The position numbers and the translations under genes were made by a program. From CAYWEP01 sp964457405 (GTDB taxonomy: Bacteria; Patescibacteriota; Microgenomatia; Levybacterales; UBA12049), in the NCBI GenBank assembly GCA_964457405.1, contig CAYWEP010000007.1:1-30715 (forward strand): 30,715 nucleotides of DNA. The letters are read 5' to 3'. The notes under the pieces are model-generated. The model worked only from the letters and a program-made list of their open reading frames with translations. It was not told where the DNA came from and did no database searches. How positions within the stretch are numbered: position 1 is the first letter of the stretch; each line of letters starts with the position of its first letter. Shown here piece after piece: positions 7,100-14,584 of the stretch.

Positions 7100-7128
7100 T
7101 TGCAGCTTTTGCACAAAGAGCATATAAT
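7100..7128 (+). promoter_or_regulatory. Promoter of the MoxR gene
   Basis: TTGCAG (7100-7105), 17-bp spacer, perfect TATAAT (7123-7128). Predicted start near 7135 leaves a leader of about 23 bases to the ATG at 7158. Unlike several neighbours this gene has a real 5' leader. Confidence 0.65.
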
Positions 7129-7157
7129 ACTAGTCGAACTGTCCATAAACAGAAGCT

Positions 7158-8447
7158 ATGTCTGCTGAAGGACAACCGAGAGGCCTTGCGAAAGACGCTT
7201 TTATCGGACGTGATGGAAGCTACACTTGGCAAAGTGTGTATGCTGAAAAAGAGTATACAGGAATTCTTCCAGAAATAGAAAAGGACACTTTATTCGATCA
7301 AGCTGGAACAACCGATCAAGAGACAATAGAACCTCCTAAAATATGGAAACCTACATTTCGAAGAACAGACATTGAAGTCCCCATAAATAAATCTGATTAT
7401 TCAGAGTATGCTGCACTTGCCGAAATCGAGGAGATTCCTGAATTTAGACGAGTATTTCATGCTATGGAAAATGAAATAGGAAAATACATCGTGGGACATG
7501 AGGATGTCATAAGAAAAGTGCTTATTGCGATTATCGCAGAGGGCCATGTAATCATAGAAGGAATGCCTGGTACAGGAAAAACACAGCTTGTTAATACAAT
7601 TGCTGATGCAATTAACTTAACTTTTCGGCGAATCTCATTTGCACCAGATATCATGCCTGCGGACATAACTGGATGCGATGTTCTTATAGAGGATAGAGAT
7701 ACCGGGAAAAGAACAAAAGAGTTCCAGGAAGGCCCAATATTTACAAATTTATTACTTGCAGATGAAATTAATCGAGGCCATCCAAGAGTACATAGCGCGC
7801 TTCTTGAAGCGATGCAGGAAAGAAAAGTAACATACTCTAATCTTGTACATCTACTACCGAGACCTTTTTTCGTACTTGCTACTATGAATCCGCTTGAGCA
7901 AGATGCAGTATATGCGCTACCCGAAGCACAGCAGGACCGATTTTTATTTAAATTATTAGTTGACTATACAAAACCGGCAGATGATATGGAAATACTTAAT
8001 CGTACAACTGGTGAACAAATACCTATAGTGGAAAATGTCTGCGATGGCGAAACGATTATACGAATGTCTCGTCTAGCACGCAAGGTTCCAATTGCAAAGT
8101 GCGTCCAAGCATATACTATACGATTGACTCACGCGACACGACCAAATGGAATTTACCTTCCTGTTCCAGACGTTACTAAGCAGTTAGTCCGCGTAGGAGC
8201 AAGTCCACGCGCAGAGCAAGCGATGGTACTCGCAGGAAAAATACGAGCGTTAGCAGAGGGGAGACTCAACGTTTCTTTTGAAGATATACAAGCTGATGCA
8301 CCTGACGTCTTACGACATCGCCTTATATTTAATCTTGAGGGTGAACACTATCCCCCGGATGATATCATCAAAGCAATAATGGAACATGTATCTCCCTATG
8401 AGCGGTACGATCCTGAAATATTTGATAAAGAGAAAAAAGAGGAGTAA
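7158..8447 (+). CDS. MoxR-family AAA+ ATPase
   Basis: AAA+ chaperone-like ATPase of the MoxR/RavA/CbbQ branch, which usually remodels partners together with a VWA protein. About 95 N-terminal residues are not part of the domain. Then come the helix YIVGHEDVIRKVLIAIIAEGHV, Walker A EGMPGTGKT, Walker B LLADEINR, HSALLEAMQERKVT, sensor 1 FFVLATMNPLEQD, the Arg-finger region LPEAQQDRF and the C-terminal lid with RVGASPRAEQ. At 429 aa it is longer than the usual 310-340, from the N-terminal extension. No DUF58 or VWA gene is adjacent; the only VWA protein in the window is the DUF444 gene about 6 kb away. Ends 45 bp before the antiporter gene. Confidence 0.93.
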   Translation: MSAEGQPRGLAKDAFIGRDGSYTWQSVYAEKEYTGILPEIEKDTLFDQAGTTDQETIEPPKIWKPTFRRTDIEVPINKSDYSEYAALAEIEEIPEFRRVFHAMENEIGKYIVGHEDVIRKVLIAIIAEGHVIIEGMPGTGKTQLVNTIADAINLTFRRISFAPDIMPADITGCDVLIEDRDTGKRTKEFQEGPIFTNLLLADEINRGHPRVHSALLEAMQERKVTYSNLVHLLPRPFFVLATMNPLEQDAVYALPEAQQDRFLFKLLVDYTKPADDMEILNRTTGEQIPIVENVCDGETIIRMSRLARKVPIAKCVQAYTIRLTHATRPNGIYLPVPDVTKQLVRVGASPRAEQAMVLAGKIRALAEGRLNVSFEDIQADAPDVLRHRLIFNLEGEHYPPDDIIKAIMEHVSPYERYDPEIFDKEKKEE

Positions 8448-8492
8448 AACTCAACCGTTGCACAGCCGTTTAAATTAGTATTAGATAGATAT

Positions 8493-10199
8493 GTGGAGTC
8501 TATTTTTCTTGAGATCACGATCATCATCTGCGTTGCTGCAGCTATCTCAATCGTCTTTCGTCTCTTCAAGCAGCCTGCGATACTAGCCTACGTCTTCACA
8601 GGTATTCTCCTTGGCCCATTAGGGATATATCATTTTGAAAATCACGAGGCCCTCCGGACACTTGGGCAACTCGGCGTTACGTTGCTTCTTTTCATGCTCG
8701 GTTTGGAGCTAAAGCTGAAAGAGCTTCGGTCAATCGGAAAATCAGCAATTATCGCCGGTGTCCTGCAAATGTATTTTACTTTCTTCGTCGGGTTCTTCAT
8801 GACTCAGTTCTTGGGCTTTAGTAAGACAGAAGCGATTTACACCGGCATCGCGCTTGCATTCTCAAGTACGATTGTTATTGTAAAGCTCCTCTCAGATAAA
8901 AAAGATCTCAACAGCTTGCACGGAAAGCTCGCGCTTGGTATCTTGTTGGTTCAGGATTTCTTCGCAATCCTCACAATTATCTTCTTATCAGGAAATCCTT
9001 CGACAAGCTCAGGACCATATATTGGCGGTTTATTCGTAAAAATAGTCATATTATTTGCCATTATCGCCTTTTTGAGTAGCGCAGTTTTTCCAAAGTTGAC
9101 TCGCATTATTGCACGGTCTCCTGAGTCACTTTTCCTTGTCAGCCTTGCCTGGGTTTTTGCTCTGACAGCGCTTGTTGCATCCAAATACATTGGTTTTTCA
9201 ATTGAGATTGGCGGGTTCCTTGCTGGTTTAGCACTCGCAAACACGCATGAGAATTTTCAGATCGTTGCCAAGATGCGAGCACTTCGAGATTTTTTCATTA
9301 CGATCTTTTTTGTAACTTTGGGGATAGAAATGAATGTCACAAACGTTGGCAATGTGCTCCTTCCTGCAATCGCCATCTCGGCATTTGTGCTTTGTGTAAA
9401 GCCGTTTATTGTCATGGCGATAACTGGTGTTCTCGGGTACAGAAAAAGGACGTCATTTTTTATCGGTTTAAGCTTCGCCCAGATTTCGGAATTCAGTCTG
9501 ATTATTATTTTTCTTGGGGCGCGTATCGGCGCAATAAGTAATGACCTTGCGACGATTATTGTACTCGTCAGTATCATTACCTATGCGACATCCGCGTTTT
9601 TACTCCAGAACAACAATAAAGTCTATAAAAAAGTCCATAGGATGTTATCTGTATTTGAGGCAAAGCACACCCGGTCCGAGCAGATTTCAGAGAATGGAGA
9701 GCTGTCAAGTCTTGACAACCATGTTATTATCGTCGGTTGTGATCAGATGGGGCAGAGTATTCTCCATGCCTTGGAAAATAAAAAACAGGATATCGTCCTG
9801 GTTGATTTCAATCCAGATATGGTTAAAAAACTGAAAGAGAAAACTGATCTTCCGGTATTATTTGGTGATATCGCTGATAGCGAGATCCAGGAGCGGGTGG
9901 GAATTCATAAGGCAAAACTAGTTATATCAACGGTGCCTGATCTTGAGGATAATTTACTGCTCATCCAAGGGATTCGACACCAGAACCCAAAAGCAAAAAT
10001 TATAGTCATGGCGTATGAAGCAGAGGAGGCAAAAGTGCTCTATAAAGCTGGCGCAGATTATGTTGTCTTGCCGCACCTCACTGGTGGAAAACATTTAGCA
10101 AAATTGCTTGTCGATAAAGACCATATGCAGATGATTGCGGAATATAGGAAAAAAGATCTACGCTATCTCGAAAAAGATTACGCTTCTGTTGGAGGTTGA
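8493..10199 (+). CDS. CPA2-family K+/H+ (or Na+/H+) antiporter with RCK N-terminal domain, KefB/KefC-like
   Basis: Integral membrane cation/proton antiporter. The GTG at 8493 (GTG GAG TCT) is the only good start; a TTGCAC ... TTAGAT pair about 30 bp upstream would again give a near-leaderless mRNA. Residues 1-375 form about 12 membrane segments with the family motifs QPAILAYVFTGILLGPLG, FMLGLELKLKEL, FSSTIVIVKLLSDKK and GGFLAGLALANT. Residues about 405-540 form a Rossmann-like TrkA-N/RCK domain (HVIIVGCDQMGQSILHAL, VLVDFNPDMVKKL, LFGDIADSEI), which gates these transporters through nucleotide or thiol ligands. PSTSSG (169-174) is encoded by a repeat. The stop overlaps convergent prfA. Confidence 0.94.
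   Translation: MESIFLEITIIICVAAAISIVFRLFKQPAILAYVFTGILLGPLGIYHFENHEALRTLGQLGVTLLLFMLGLELKLKELRSIGKSAIIAGVLQMYFTFFVGFFMTQFLGFSKTEAIYTGIALAFSSTIVIVKLLSDKKDLNSLHGKLALGILLVQDFFAILTIIFLSGNPSTSSGPYIGGLFVKIVILFAIIAFLSSAVFPKLTRIIARSPESLFLVSLAWVFALTALVASKYIGFSIEIGGFLAGLALANTHENFQIVAKMRALRDFFITIFFVTLGIEMNVTNVGNVLLPAIAISAFVLCVKPFIVMAITGVLGYRKRTSFFIGLSFAQISEFSLIIIFLGARIGAISNDLATIIVLVSIITYATSAFLLQNNNKVYKKVHRMLSVFEAKHTRSEQISENGELSSLDNHVIIVGCDQMGQSILHALENKKQDIVLVDFNPDMVKKLKEKTDLPVLFGDIADSEIQERVGIHKAKLVISTVPDLEDNLLLIQGIRHQNPKAKIIVMAYEAEEAKVLYKAGADYVVLPHLTGGKHLAKLLVDKDHMQMIAEYRKKDLRYLEKDYASVGG
8997..9016. repeat. Short repeat unit read in frame within the antiporter gene
   Basis: The 20-bp string contains TTCGACAAGCTCA (8999-9011), which is also present in inverse orientation in hisS (19816-19828). 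Its ends, CCTT/AAGC and related letters, match the split element in ychF (294-303 and 328-338). It encodes PSTSSG in a periplasmic or cytoplasmic loop between membrane segments. Confidence 0.6.
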
Positions 10200-11071
10200 G
10201 TTGCTTCTTCCGGTACATTGCCGTTCATTATTTCCTCCAGATTCTTCCAGGACTGGTTTTTCCTGTGATCTGTCAGTCTGTCCTGGGGGAAATTGTATGT
10301 TTTAATTTTTTCGGCGCGCATGCCCCGTCCCACCTGGGTCGATTTGAGTGACGCAATCTGTTCTTGCTGCTTCTCAATTTCACGTTCCCACAATTTCGCC
10401 CGCAGTAATTTCATGACGATTTCGCGGTTTTGCGCTTGCGAGCGCTCGGACTGGGATGTGACAACGATGCCTGAGGGTTTATGGAGGATTCGTACAGCCG
10501 TTGATACTTTATTTACATTTTGCCCGCCGTGTCCGCCTGAGCGAAATGCCTCAAAAGCAATGTCGTCAGGGCTGATATGCAAATCAATGTCCTCAAGCTC
10601 CGGTAGTACGGAGACTGCCACTGTTGATGTATGAATTCTACCGCGTTTTTCAGTCTTTGGGATCCGCTGTACCCGGTGGACGCCTGCTTCGTACTTAAGC
10701 GTTCCAAATGGATGACGGCCTGAGATTTTTACCACTCCTTGATCTAGTGGCTCAACCCGCAGACCTCGCAATTGTGCGAAACGCTCATACATTCTCAGTA
10801 ACTCTTCTGCAAAAAGATTGGCTTCGTCGCCTCCGGCAGCGCCTTTCACCTCGAGGATCACGTTCCGCTCGTCCAGGTCATCGGTTTCGTTCACTTTTGT
10901 CCGCCAGCTGGCGGATTGCAGACTTTCCTCTATGAGGCGTTTTTGCTCTGAAAGAGCTGCCAACTCCAGCTCTGCTAATTCTGCCATAGCAGGATCCTCA
11001 GCCAATAAAAGCTTTGTTTCTTCAATCTTTTTATTAAGTTCCTGTAATTGCACGAGACGGTAATCATTCAT
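10178..11071 (-). CDS. prfA: Peptide chain release factor 1 (short form)
   Basis: Class I release factor that recognises UAA/UAG and triggers peptidyl-tRNA hydrolysis. The GGQ loop is intact (RSGGHGGQNVNKVSTAVR), as are the YEAGVHRVQRIP segment and the region after it carrying the codon-recognition loop (RIHTSTVAVSVLPE). The ATG at 11071 (MNDYRLVQLQEL) gives 297 aa; the ORF can be extended upstream to 11149, but that would run into the palindromic repeat. Compared with the usual about 360 aa, roughly 60 residues of the N-terminal domain 1 are missing. A 16-bp palindrome is embedded near residue 50. The 3' end overlaps the convergent antiporter gene by 22 bp. Confidence 0.95.
   Translation of the reverse strand: MNDYRLVQLQELNKKIEETKLLLAEDPAMAELAELELAALSEQKRLIEESLQSASWRTKVNETDDLDERNVILEVKGAAGGDEANLFAEELLRMYERFAQLRGLRVEPLDQGVVKISGRHPFGTLKYEAGVHRVQRIPKTEKRGRIHTSTVAVSVLPELEDIDLHISPDDIAFEAFRSGGHGGQNVNKVSTAVRILHKPSGIVVTSQSERSQAQNREIVMKLLRAKLWEREIEKQQEQIASLKSTQVGRGMRAEKIKTYNFPQDRLTDHRKNQSWKNLEEIMNGNVPEEATQPPTEA
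10900..10915. repeat. Perfect 16-bp palindrome inside prfA
   Basis: TCCGCCAGCTGGCGGA, self-complementary over all 16 bases. It is read in frame as part of the residues SLQSASWRTKVNETDD just before LDERNVILEV, where family members usually have a shorter linker. This suggests a small palindromic repeat captured in the coding sequence. Confidence 0.6.
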
Positions 11072-11077
11072 AATAAT

Positions 11078-11204
11078 TGACGGTAGACAATAGAGGGTAG
11101 AAGATAGAACTTTGAAGGTAGAATATGGAGAATTGAAATCTATCTTCAATCTTCTATCATCAATAATCTACTTTCCACCTTCCACTTTCTATCGTCTAGG
11201 TCTG
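11078..11204. repeat. Long imperfect palindrome of degenerate heptamers (copy 1)
   Basis: Fills the prfA-rpmE spacer. The left arm reads as units close to GRTAGAA (GGTAGAC, AATAGAG, GGTAGAA, GATAGAA) and the right arm is their complement (TTCTATC, TCTACTT, TCCACCT, TCCACTT, TCTATCGTC). Both ends carry GACGRTAGA / TCTATCGTC. The whole folds into one long hairpin. A related copy precedes dnaB (25677-25792). Confidence 0.75.
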
Positions 11205-11209
11205 GGTGG

Positions 11210-11509
11210 CTACTTTAACCCTTGGAGCATTTCGCGAAGCGACTTGGGAGCGCCTGCCTGCTTTTTCTTTTCCTCAATCTTTTTTACTTTTGTTGCCTGG
11301 TAGGACTTGGCAGCTTCTTGTTTCTTCTGGAATTTCTGAATACGTGAAGCAGTATCGACAAATTTCTGCTCGCCGGTGTAGAAGGGGTGGCAGTTGTAGC
11401 AAAGCTCGACATGAATAACATCCTGCGTTGAACCTACGGTAAAACGATTGCCGCAGACGCAAATAACCTGTGCCTCTGGATTGTATTTTGGATGAATCGT
11501 CGCTCTCAT
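11210..11509 (-). CDS. rpmE: 50S ribosomal protein bL31
   Basis: Large-subunit protein of the inter-subunit bridge. The ATG at 11509 (MRATIHPKYNPEAQVICVC) matches the conserved family start; the longer ORF start at 11530 lies upstream of the promoter -10. Zinc-type Cys pairs are present (CVCG and CYNCHPFYTGEQKFVDT, key residues C-x-C and C-x2-C). A Lys/Gln-rich tail of about 30 residues extends beyond the usual 70-aa domain, giving 99 aa. The promoter -10 lies 10-15 bp before the ATG, so the mRNA is near-leaderless. Confidence 0.96.
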   Translation of the reverse strand: MRATIHPKYNPEAQVICVCGNRFTVGSTQDVIHVELCYNCHPFYTGEQKFVDTASRIQKFQKKQEAAKSYQATKVKKIEEKKKQAGAPKSLREMLQGLK

Positions 11510-11518
11510 AGTGCTTAC

Positions 11519-11547
11519 AGTATACTGCACAAACGAATTATTGACAA
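11519..11547 (-). promoter_or_regulatory. Promoter of rpmE, overlapping the divergent sigma-gene promoter
   Basis: Read on the minus strand: TTGTCA (11547-11542), 17-bp spacer, TATACT (11524-11519). Predicted start near 11512, three bases before the rpmE ATG. Its -35 uses the same base pairs as the -35 of the opposite promoter. Confidence 0.75.
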
Positions 11548-11569
11548 GTCCAATGCTGCATTCTATACT
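11541..11569 (+). promoter_or_regulatory. Promoter of the first sigma factor gene
   Basis: Perfect TTGACA (11541-11546), 17-bp spacer, TATACT (11564-11569). Predicted start near 11576, leaving a leader of about 32 bases. The leader contains a small hairpin CTCTA-ctgg-TAGAG (11580-11593) followed by a T-rich stretch up to the ATG at 11608. A housekeeping-type promoter therefore drives the alternative sigma gene. Confidence 0.8.
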
Positions 11570-11607
11570 TTTGTCGAGCCTCTACTGGTAGAGTTTATTA
11601 TATTTTT

Positions 11608-12408
11608 ATGCTAGAAGGCGGACCCGAACGGCCATTTTACCCTGCAGTTTCACAGACGGATTGGGATCCTATCCAACAGCCCATGGCAGTTGTTCCCAGG
11701 GATAGCATCGGTTCTCAAACTGAGCTACAGCCTGGGACCGAGATGGTATTCAACAACCACCGTACTGAAATTAAGCCTGATAGAGCTCTTGCCTGCGTAG
11801 ATGATTTTAGATCGAATGATCAGCAAGGAATAACGGATGCATATGATCGGTTTTGTCCAATTGTCATGTCCTTTCTCCGAAAACATGAATGCCCTCAGGG
11901 AGTTTCTGAAGAAGTTTTCCAAGAAACTATGCTTCGGGTTTGGGAAAAAATTGACACGTTCGATATTGAAAAAAGTAACGCAAATAAAAAAGATAAATTT
12001 TCTACTTGGGTTCTTACCATCGCCTACAATTTGCTTATTGATTATCAGAGAAATGAGCGGCGTAGACCTCAGAAAGCTGATCTTGACTATAATGATATTG
12101 ACATTATTCTGAACCGACAGGAATCGAGTGACCTGAGCCCTGAAGAGCAAGTGCTAGCAACAGAGACGGCTATTGAGGTAAGGAGTGCGCTCGAAAAACT
12201 TCCAGACGGACAAAAGCAGGCGATTACGTTAGCATATTATAATGGGTTGACTGAGCGAGAAATAGCCGAACTAACTGGTATTCCGCTAGGTACGATAAAG
12301 GCACGAAAATGGCATGGTTTAAAGAACATGAAAGCAAGACTCCAATATATGGTAGAACCTGAACAGTTATCTAAAAATGTTGACAGGACTGGAAATATTG
12401 GCTCTTGA
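11608..12408 (+). CDS. ECF-like RNA polymerase sigma factor (upstream of prkA)
   Basis: Two-domain sigma-70 family protein that would direct RNA polymerase to a dedicated promoter set. An unusual N-terminal tail of about 65 Pro/Gln-rich residues precedes sigma region 2 (about 70-155: AYDRFCPIVMSFLRKH, EVFQETMLRVWEKIDTFD, FSTWVLTIAYNLLIDYQRNERR). Region 4 follows (about 190-250: LEKLPDGQKQAITLAYYNGLTEREIAELTGIPLGTIKARKW, with the helix-turn-helix TEREIAELTGIPLGTIKAR). There is no anti-sigma gene next to it. It lies about 200 bp upstream of prkA on the same strand, so it may control the prkA-DUF444-spoVR genes. No Shine-Dalgarno sequence is seen. Confidence 0.9.
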   Translation: MLEGGPERPFYPAVSQTDWDPIQQPMAVVPRDSIGSQTELQPGTEMVFNNHRTEIKPDRALACVDDFRSNDQQGITDAYDRFCPIVMSFLRKHECPQGVSEEVFQETMLRVWEKIDTFDIEKSNANKKDKFSTWVLTIAYNLLIDYQRNERRRPQKADLDYNDIDIILNRQESSDLSPEEQVLATETAIEVRSALEKLPDGQKQAITLAYYNGLTEREIAELTGIPLGTIKARKWHGLKNMKARLQYMVEPEQLSKNVDRTGNIGS

Positions 12409-12614
12409 CATTTTGCTTCAAAAGTGATATGCCCAAGATGGACAATATTCATTCAAACATTCGTGCGCTTATCACACAGCCTGATCCCAATTGTATCGAG
12501 TCCGAAACAACTTAGATCCACCTATAGGCGGACCAAGAAGGATTCCTCTTTTTTTCTGCGAACATTATTGTTACAAGAGAGCCATCCCCTGTTTTAAAAG
12601 AAGGAGTGCGTTGT
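12409..12614 (+). other. Spacer between sigma factor gene and prkA, probable prkA control region
   Basis: The largest spacer in the window (206 bp). It has an imperfect hairpin TCC-a-CC-tata-GG-c-GGA (about 12520-12535) and a T7 run after GGATTCCT (about 12540-12556), weakly terminator-like. I find no convincing sigma-70 promoter before prkA, only a poor TTGTTA ... TTTTAA pair. This would fit either read-through from the sigma gene or use of an alternative sigma factor. A 28-codon ORF (12429-12515, MPKMDNIHSN...) is possible but unsupported. Confidence 0.4.
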
Positions 12615-14573
12615 ATGCCAGTTGAGAGGGGTCCAGTTGATGGAGTACCCGTTGGGGGAGGACGAAAGTTTGATCTTGAATCAAAGCTGCAGGAGCATAG
12701 AAACCAGGAGAAAAAGCTTCGTTGGAGGGGAAATTTCTCTGAATACTTTGACATAGCCGCAGATAATCCAAGCGTATCGCGACTTTCCCACGCCCGAATC
12801 TATGACATGATTGCATCTGAAGGGGTTGAGGTCAGCGCAGATGGAGTCAAGAAGTATAAATTTTTTGAAAATGAGTTGTTTGGCATCGATGAATCGCTTG
12901 GTCAGATTGCGGAGTATTTCAACTCTGCCGGAAAACGATCAGAGGTTAGAAAACGGATCCTTCTTCTTATGGGTCCACCGGGCGGCGGTAAGTCATCGAT
13001 TGTCACTACCCTGAAAAGGGGTCTTGAGAGATTTACCCGTGCGGATGAAGGCGCAGCCTATGCCATTGAGGGCTGTCCAATGCAGGAGGAGCCTTTGCAT
13101 CTTATCCCGAATGATCTGCGGGAGGAGGTAGAAAAAGAATACAATCTGCATATAGAAGGCGATCTTTGTCCTCACTGTCGATATGAACTCGAGAACACGT
13201 ACTTAGGGGTAGTAGAAAACGTCCCGGTGAGACGTTTTGCATTTTCAGAGAAAGAACGCGTTGGCATTGGTACATTTACGCCATCTGATCCGAAATCGCA
13301 AGATATTGCAGAGCTCGTGGGCGGCATTAATCTTGCCACTATTGGAGAAGTAGGATCTGAAAGCGATCCTCGTGCATACCGATTTGATGGAGAGCTTAAT
13401 ATCGCTAATCGTGGTCTTATGGAATTTATTGAGATGCTCAAATGCGATGAGAAATTTCTTTACGTGCTTCTGTCGCTTTCACAAGAACAGAATATCAAGA
13501 CAGGGCGGTTCTCAATGATCTATGCAGATGAAGTGGTCGTTTCTCACACCAATGAGCATGAATATAACGCATTTAAGGGCAACAAGAAAAACGAGGCATT
13601 GCAGGACAGGATCATTCTTGTCAAGGTTCCCTATAACCTGCAGGTATCAAAAGAAGTGAAGATTTATGAAAAACTGATGCGTCAAAGCAATATGAAAGGC
13701 CACATGGATCCCAATGCTCTTAAGATAGCTGCTACCTGGGCAATACTAACCCGGCTTGAGGAATCAAAAAAGGCCGGCATGAGTGTTATGAAAAAACTAA
13801 AACTATATGACGGCGAGGCTGTTGATGGTTTCCAGCCGAAAGATGTGAGAGAGCTGAAAGAAGAAGCAATAGGAGCTGGCGATAAAGAGGGGATGGATGG
13901 CATTTCACCCCGATACGTGGTCAATAGACTTGCATCAGCAGCTGTTAGGAATGAAGACGTTCCATGCATTAATACAATTGACGTCTTGCGGTCATTGCGG
14001 GACGGGCTGGATCAAAGTACGAGCATTCCAACTGAGGGAAAAGGAAAATATAAGAAGTTCATTGACATAGCAAGAGCGGAGTACGATGATATGGCAAAGA
14101 GGGAAGTGCAGCGGGCATTTGTCTACTCCTTTGAGGAGAACGCAAAAACACTTTGCAATGTCTATTTGGATAACGTAGAAGCATTTTGCAATAAAACGAA
14201 ACTGAAAGATCCAATTACTGATGAAGATGTGGAACCCGATGAGAAGCTTATGAAGAGCATTGAGGAGCAGATTGGAGTGAATGATAACAGTAAGAAAGCG
14301 TTTCGTGAGGAAATCATGATCCGTATCAGCTCTCTTGCGCGAAAAGGAAGGACCTTTGAGTACTCTTCTCATGAGCGGCTCAAGGAGGCAATTGAGAAAA
14401 AACTTTTTGCCGACCTAAAAGATTTGGTGAGAGTTACTACGTCTACCAAAACTCCAGATCCTGATCAGAAAAAAAGAATCAACGAGGTGATTGAGCAGTT
14501 GACAGAAAAACATGGATATTGCCCGCACTGCGCAAATGAACTGCTCAAGTACGTCGGGCATCTCATTCACTAA
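12615..14573 (+). CDS. prkA: PrkA/YeaG-family AAA+ serine protein kinase
   Basis: Cytosolic AAA+/kinase-like protein that in other bacteria acts in stationary-phase, starvation or sporulation programmes together with YeaH and SpoVR. The ATG at 12615 has AAGGAG 8 bases upstream; the GTG at 12606 overlaps that Shine-Dalgarno and is rejected. It is 652 aa (E. coli YeaG is 644). The N-terminal AAA part has FFENELFGIDESLGQIAEYF, Walker A GPPGGGKS (residues 120-127), CPMQEEPLHLIP and the CPHC pair. The sensor-like region has RGLMEFIEMLKCDEKFL and HTNEHEYNAF. The C-terminal PrkA domain has ISPRYVVNRLA and ends in HGYCPHCANELLKYVG. Followed 11 bp later by the DUF444 gene. Confidence 0.96.
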   Translation: MPVERGPVDGVPVGGGRKFDLESKLQEHRNQEKKLRWRGNFSEYFDIAADNPSVSRLSHARIYDMIASEGVEVSADGVKKYKFFENELFGIDESLGQIAEYFNSAGKRSEVRKRILLLMGPPGGGKSSIVTTLKRGLERFTRADEGAAYAIEGCPMQEEPLHLIPNDLREEVEKEYNLHIEGDLCPHCRYELENTYLGVVENVPVRRFAFSEKERVGIGTFTPSDPKSQDIAELVGGINLATIGEVGSESDPRAYRFDGELNIANRGLMEFIEMLKCDEKFLYVLLSLSQEQNIKTGRFSMIYADEVVVSHTNEHEYNAFKGNKKNEALQDRIILVKVPYNLQVSKEVKIYEKLMRQSNMKGHMDPNALKIAATWAILTRLEESKKAGMSVMKKLKLYDGEAVDGFQPKDVRELKEEAIGAGDKEGMDGISPRYVVNRLASAAVRNEDVPCINTIDVLRSLRDGLDQSTSIPTEGKGKYKKFIDIARAEYDDMAKREVQRAFVYSFEENAKTLCNVYLDNVEAFCNKTKLKDPITDEDVEPDEKLMKSIEEQIGVNDNSKKAFREEIMIRISSLARKGRTFEYSSHERLKEAIEKKLFADLKDLVRVTTSTKTPDPDQKKRINEVIEQLTEKHGYCPHCANELLKYVGHLIH

Positions 14574-14584
14574 GGAGGATTATC

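Noticed and set aside
12429..12515. A 28-codon ORF between the first sigma gene and prkA
   Set aside because: Only a weak ribosome binding site and no recognisable sequence; too short to support as a gene.
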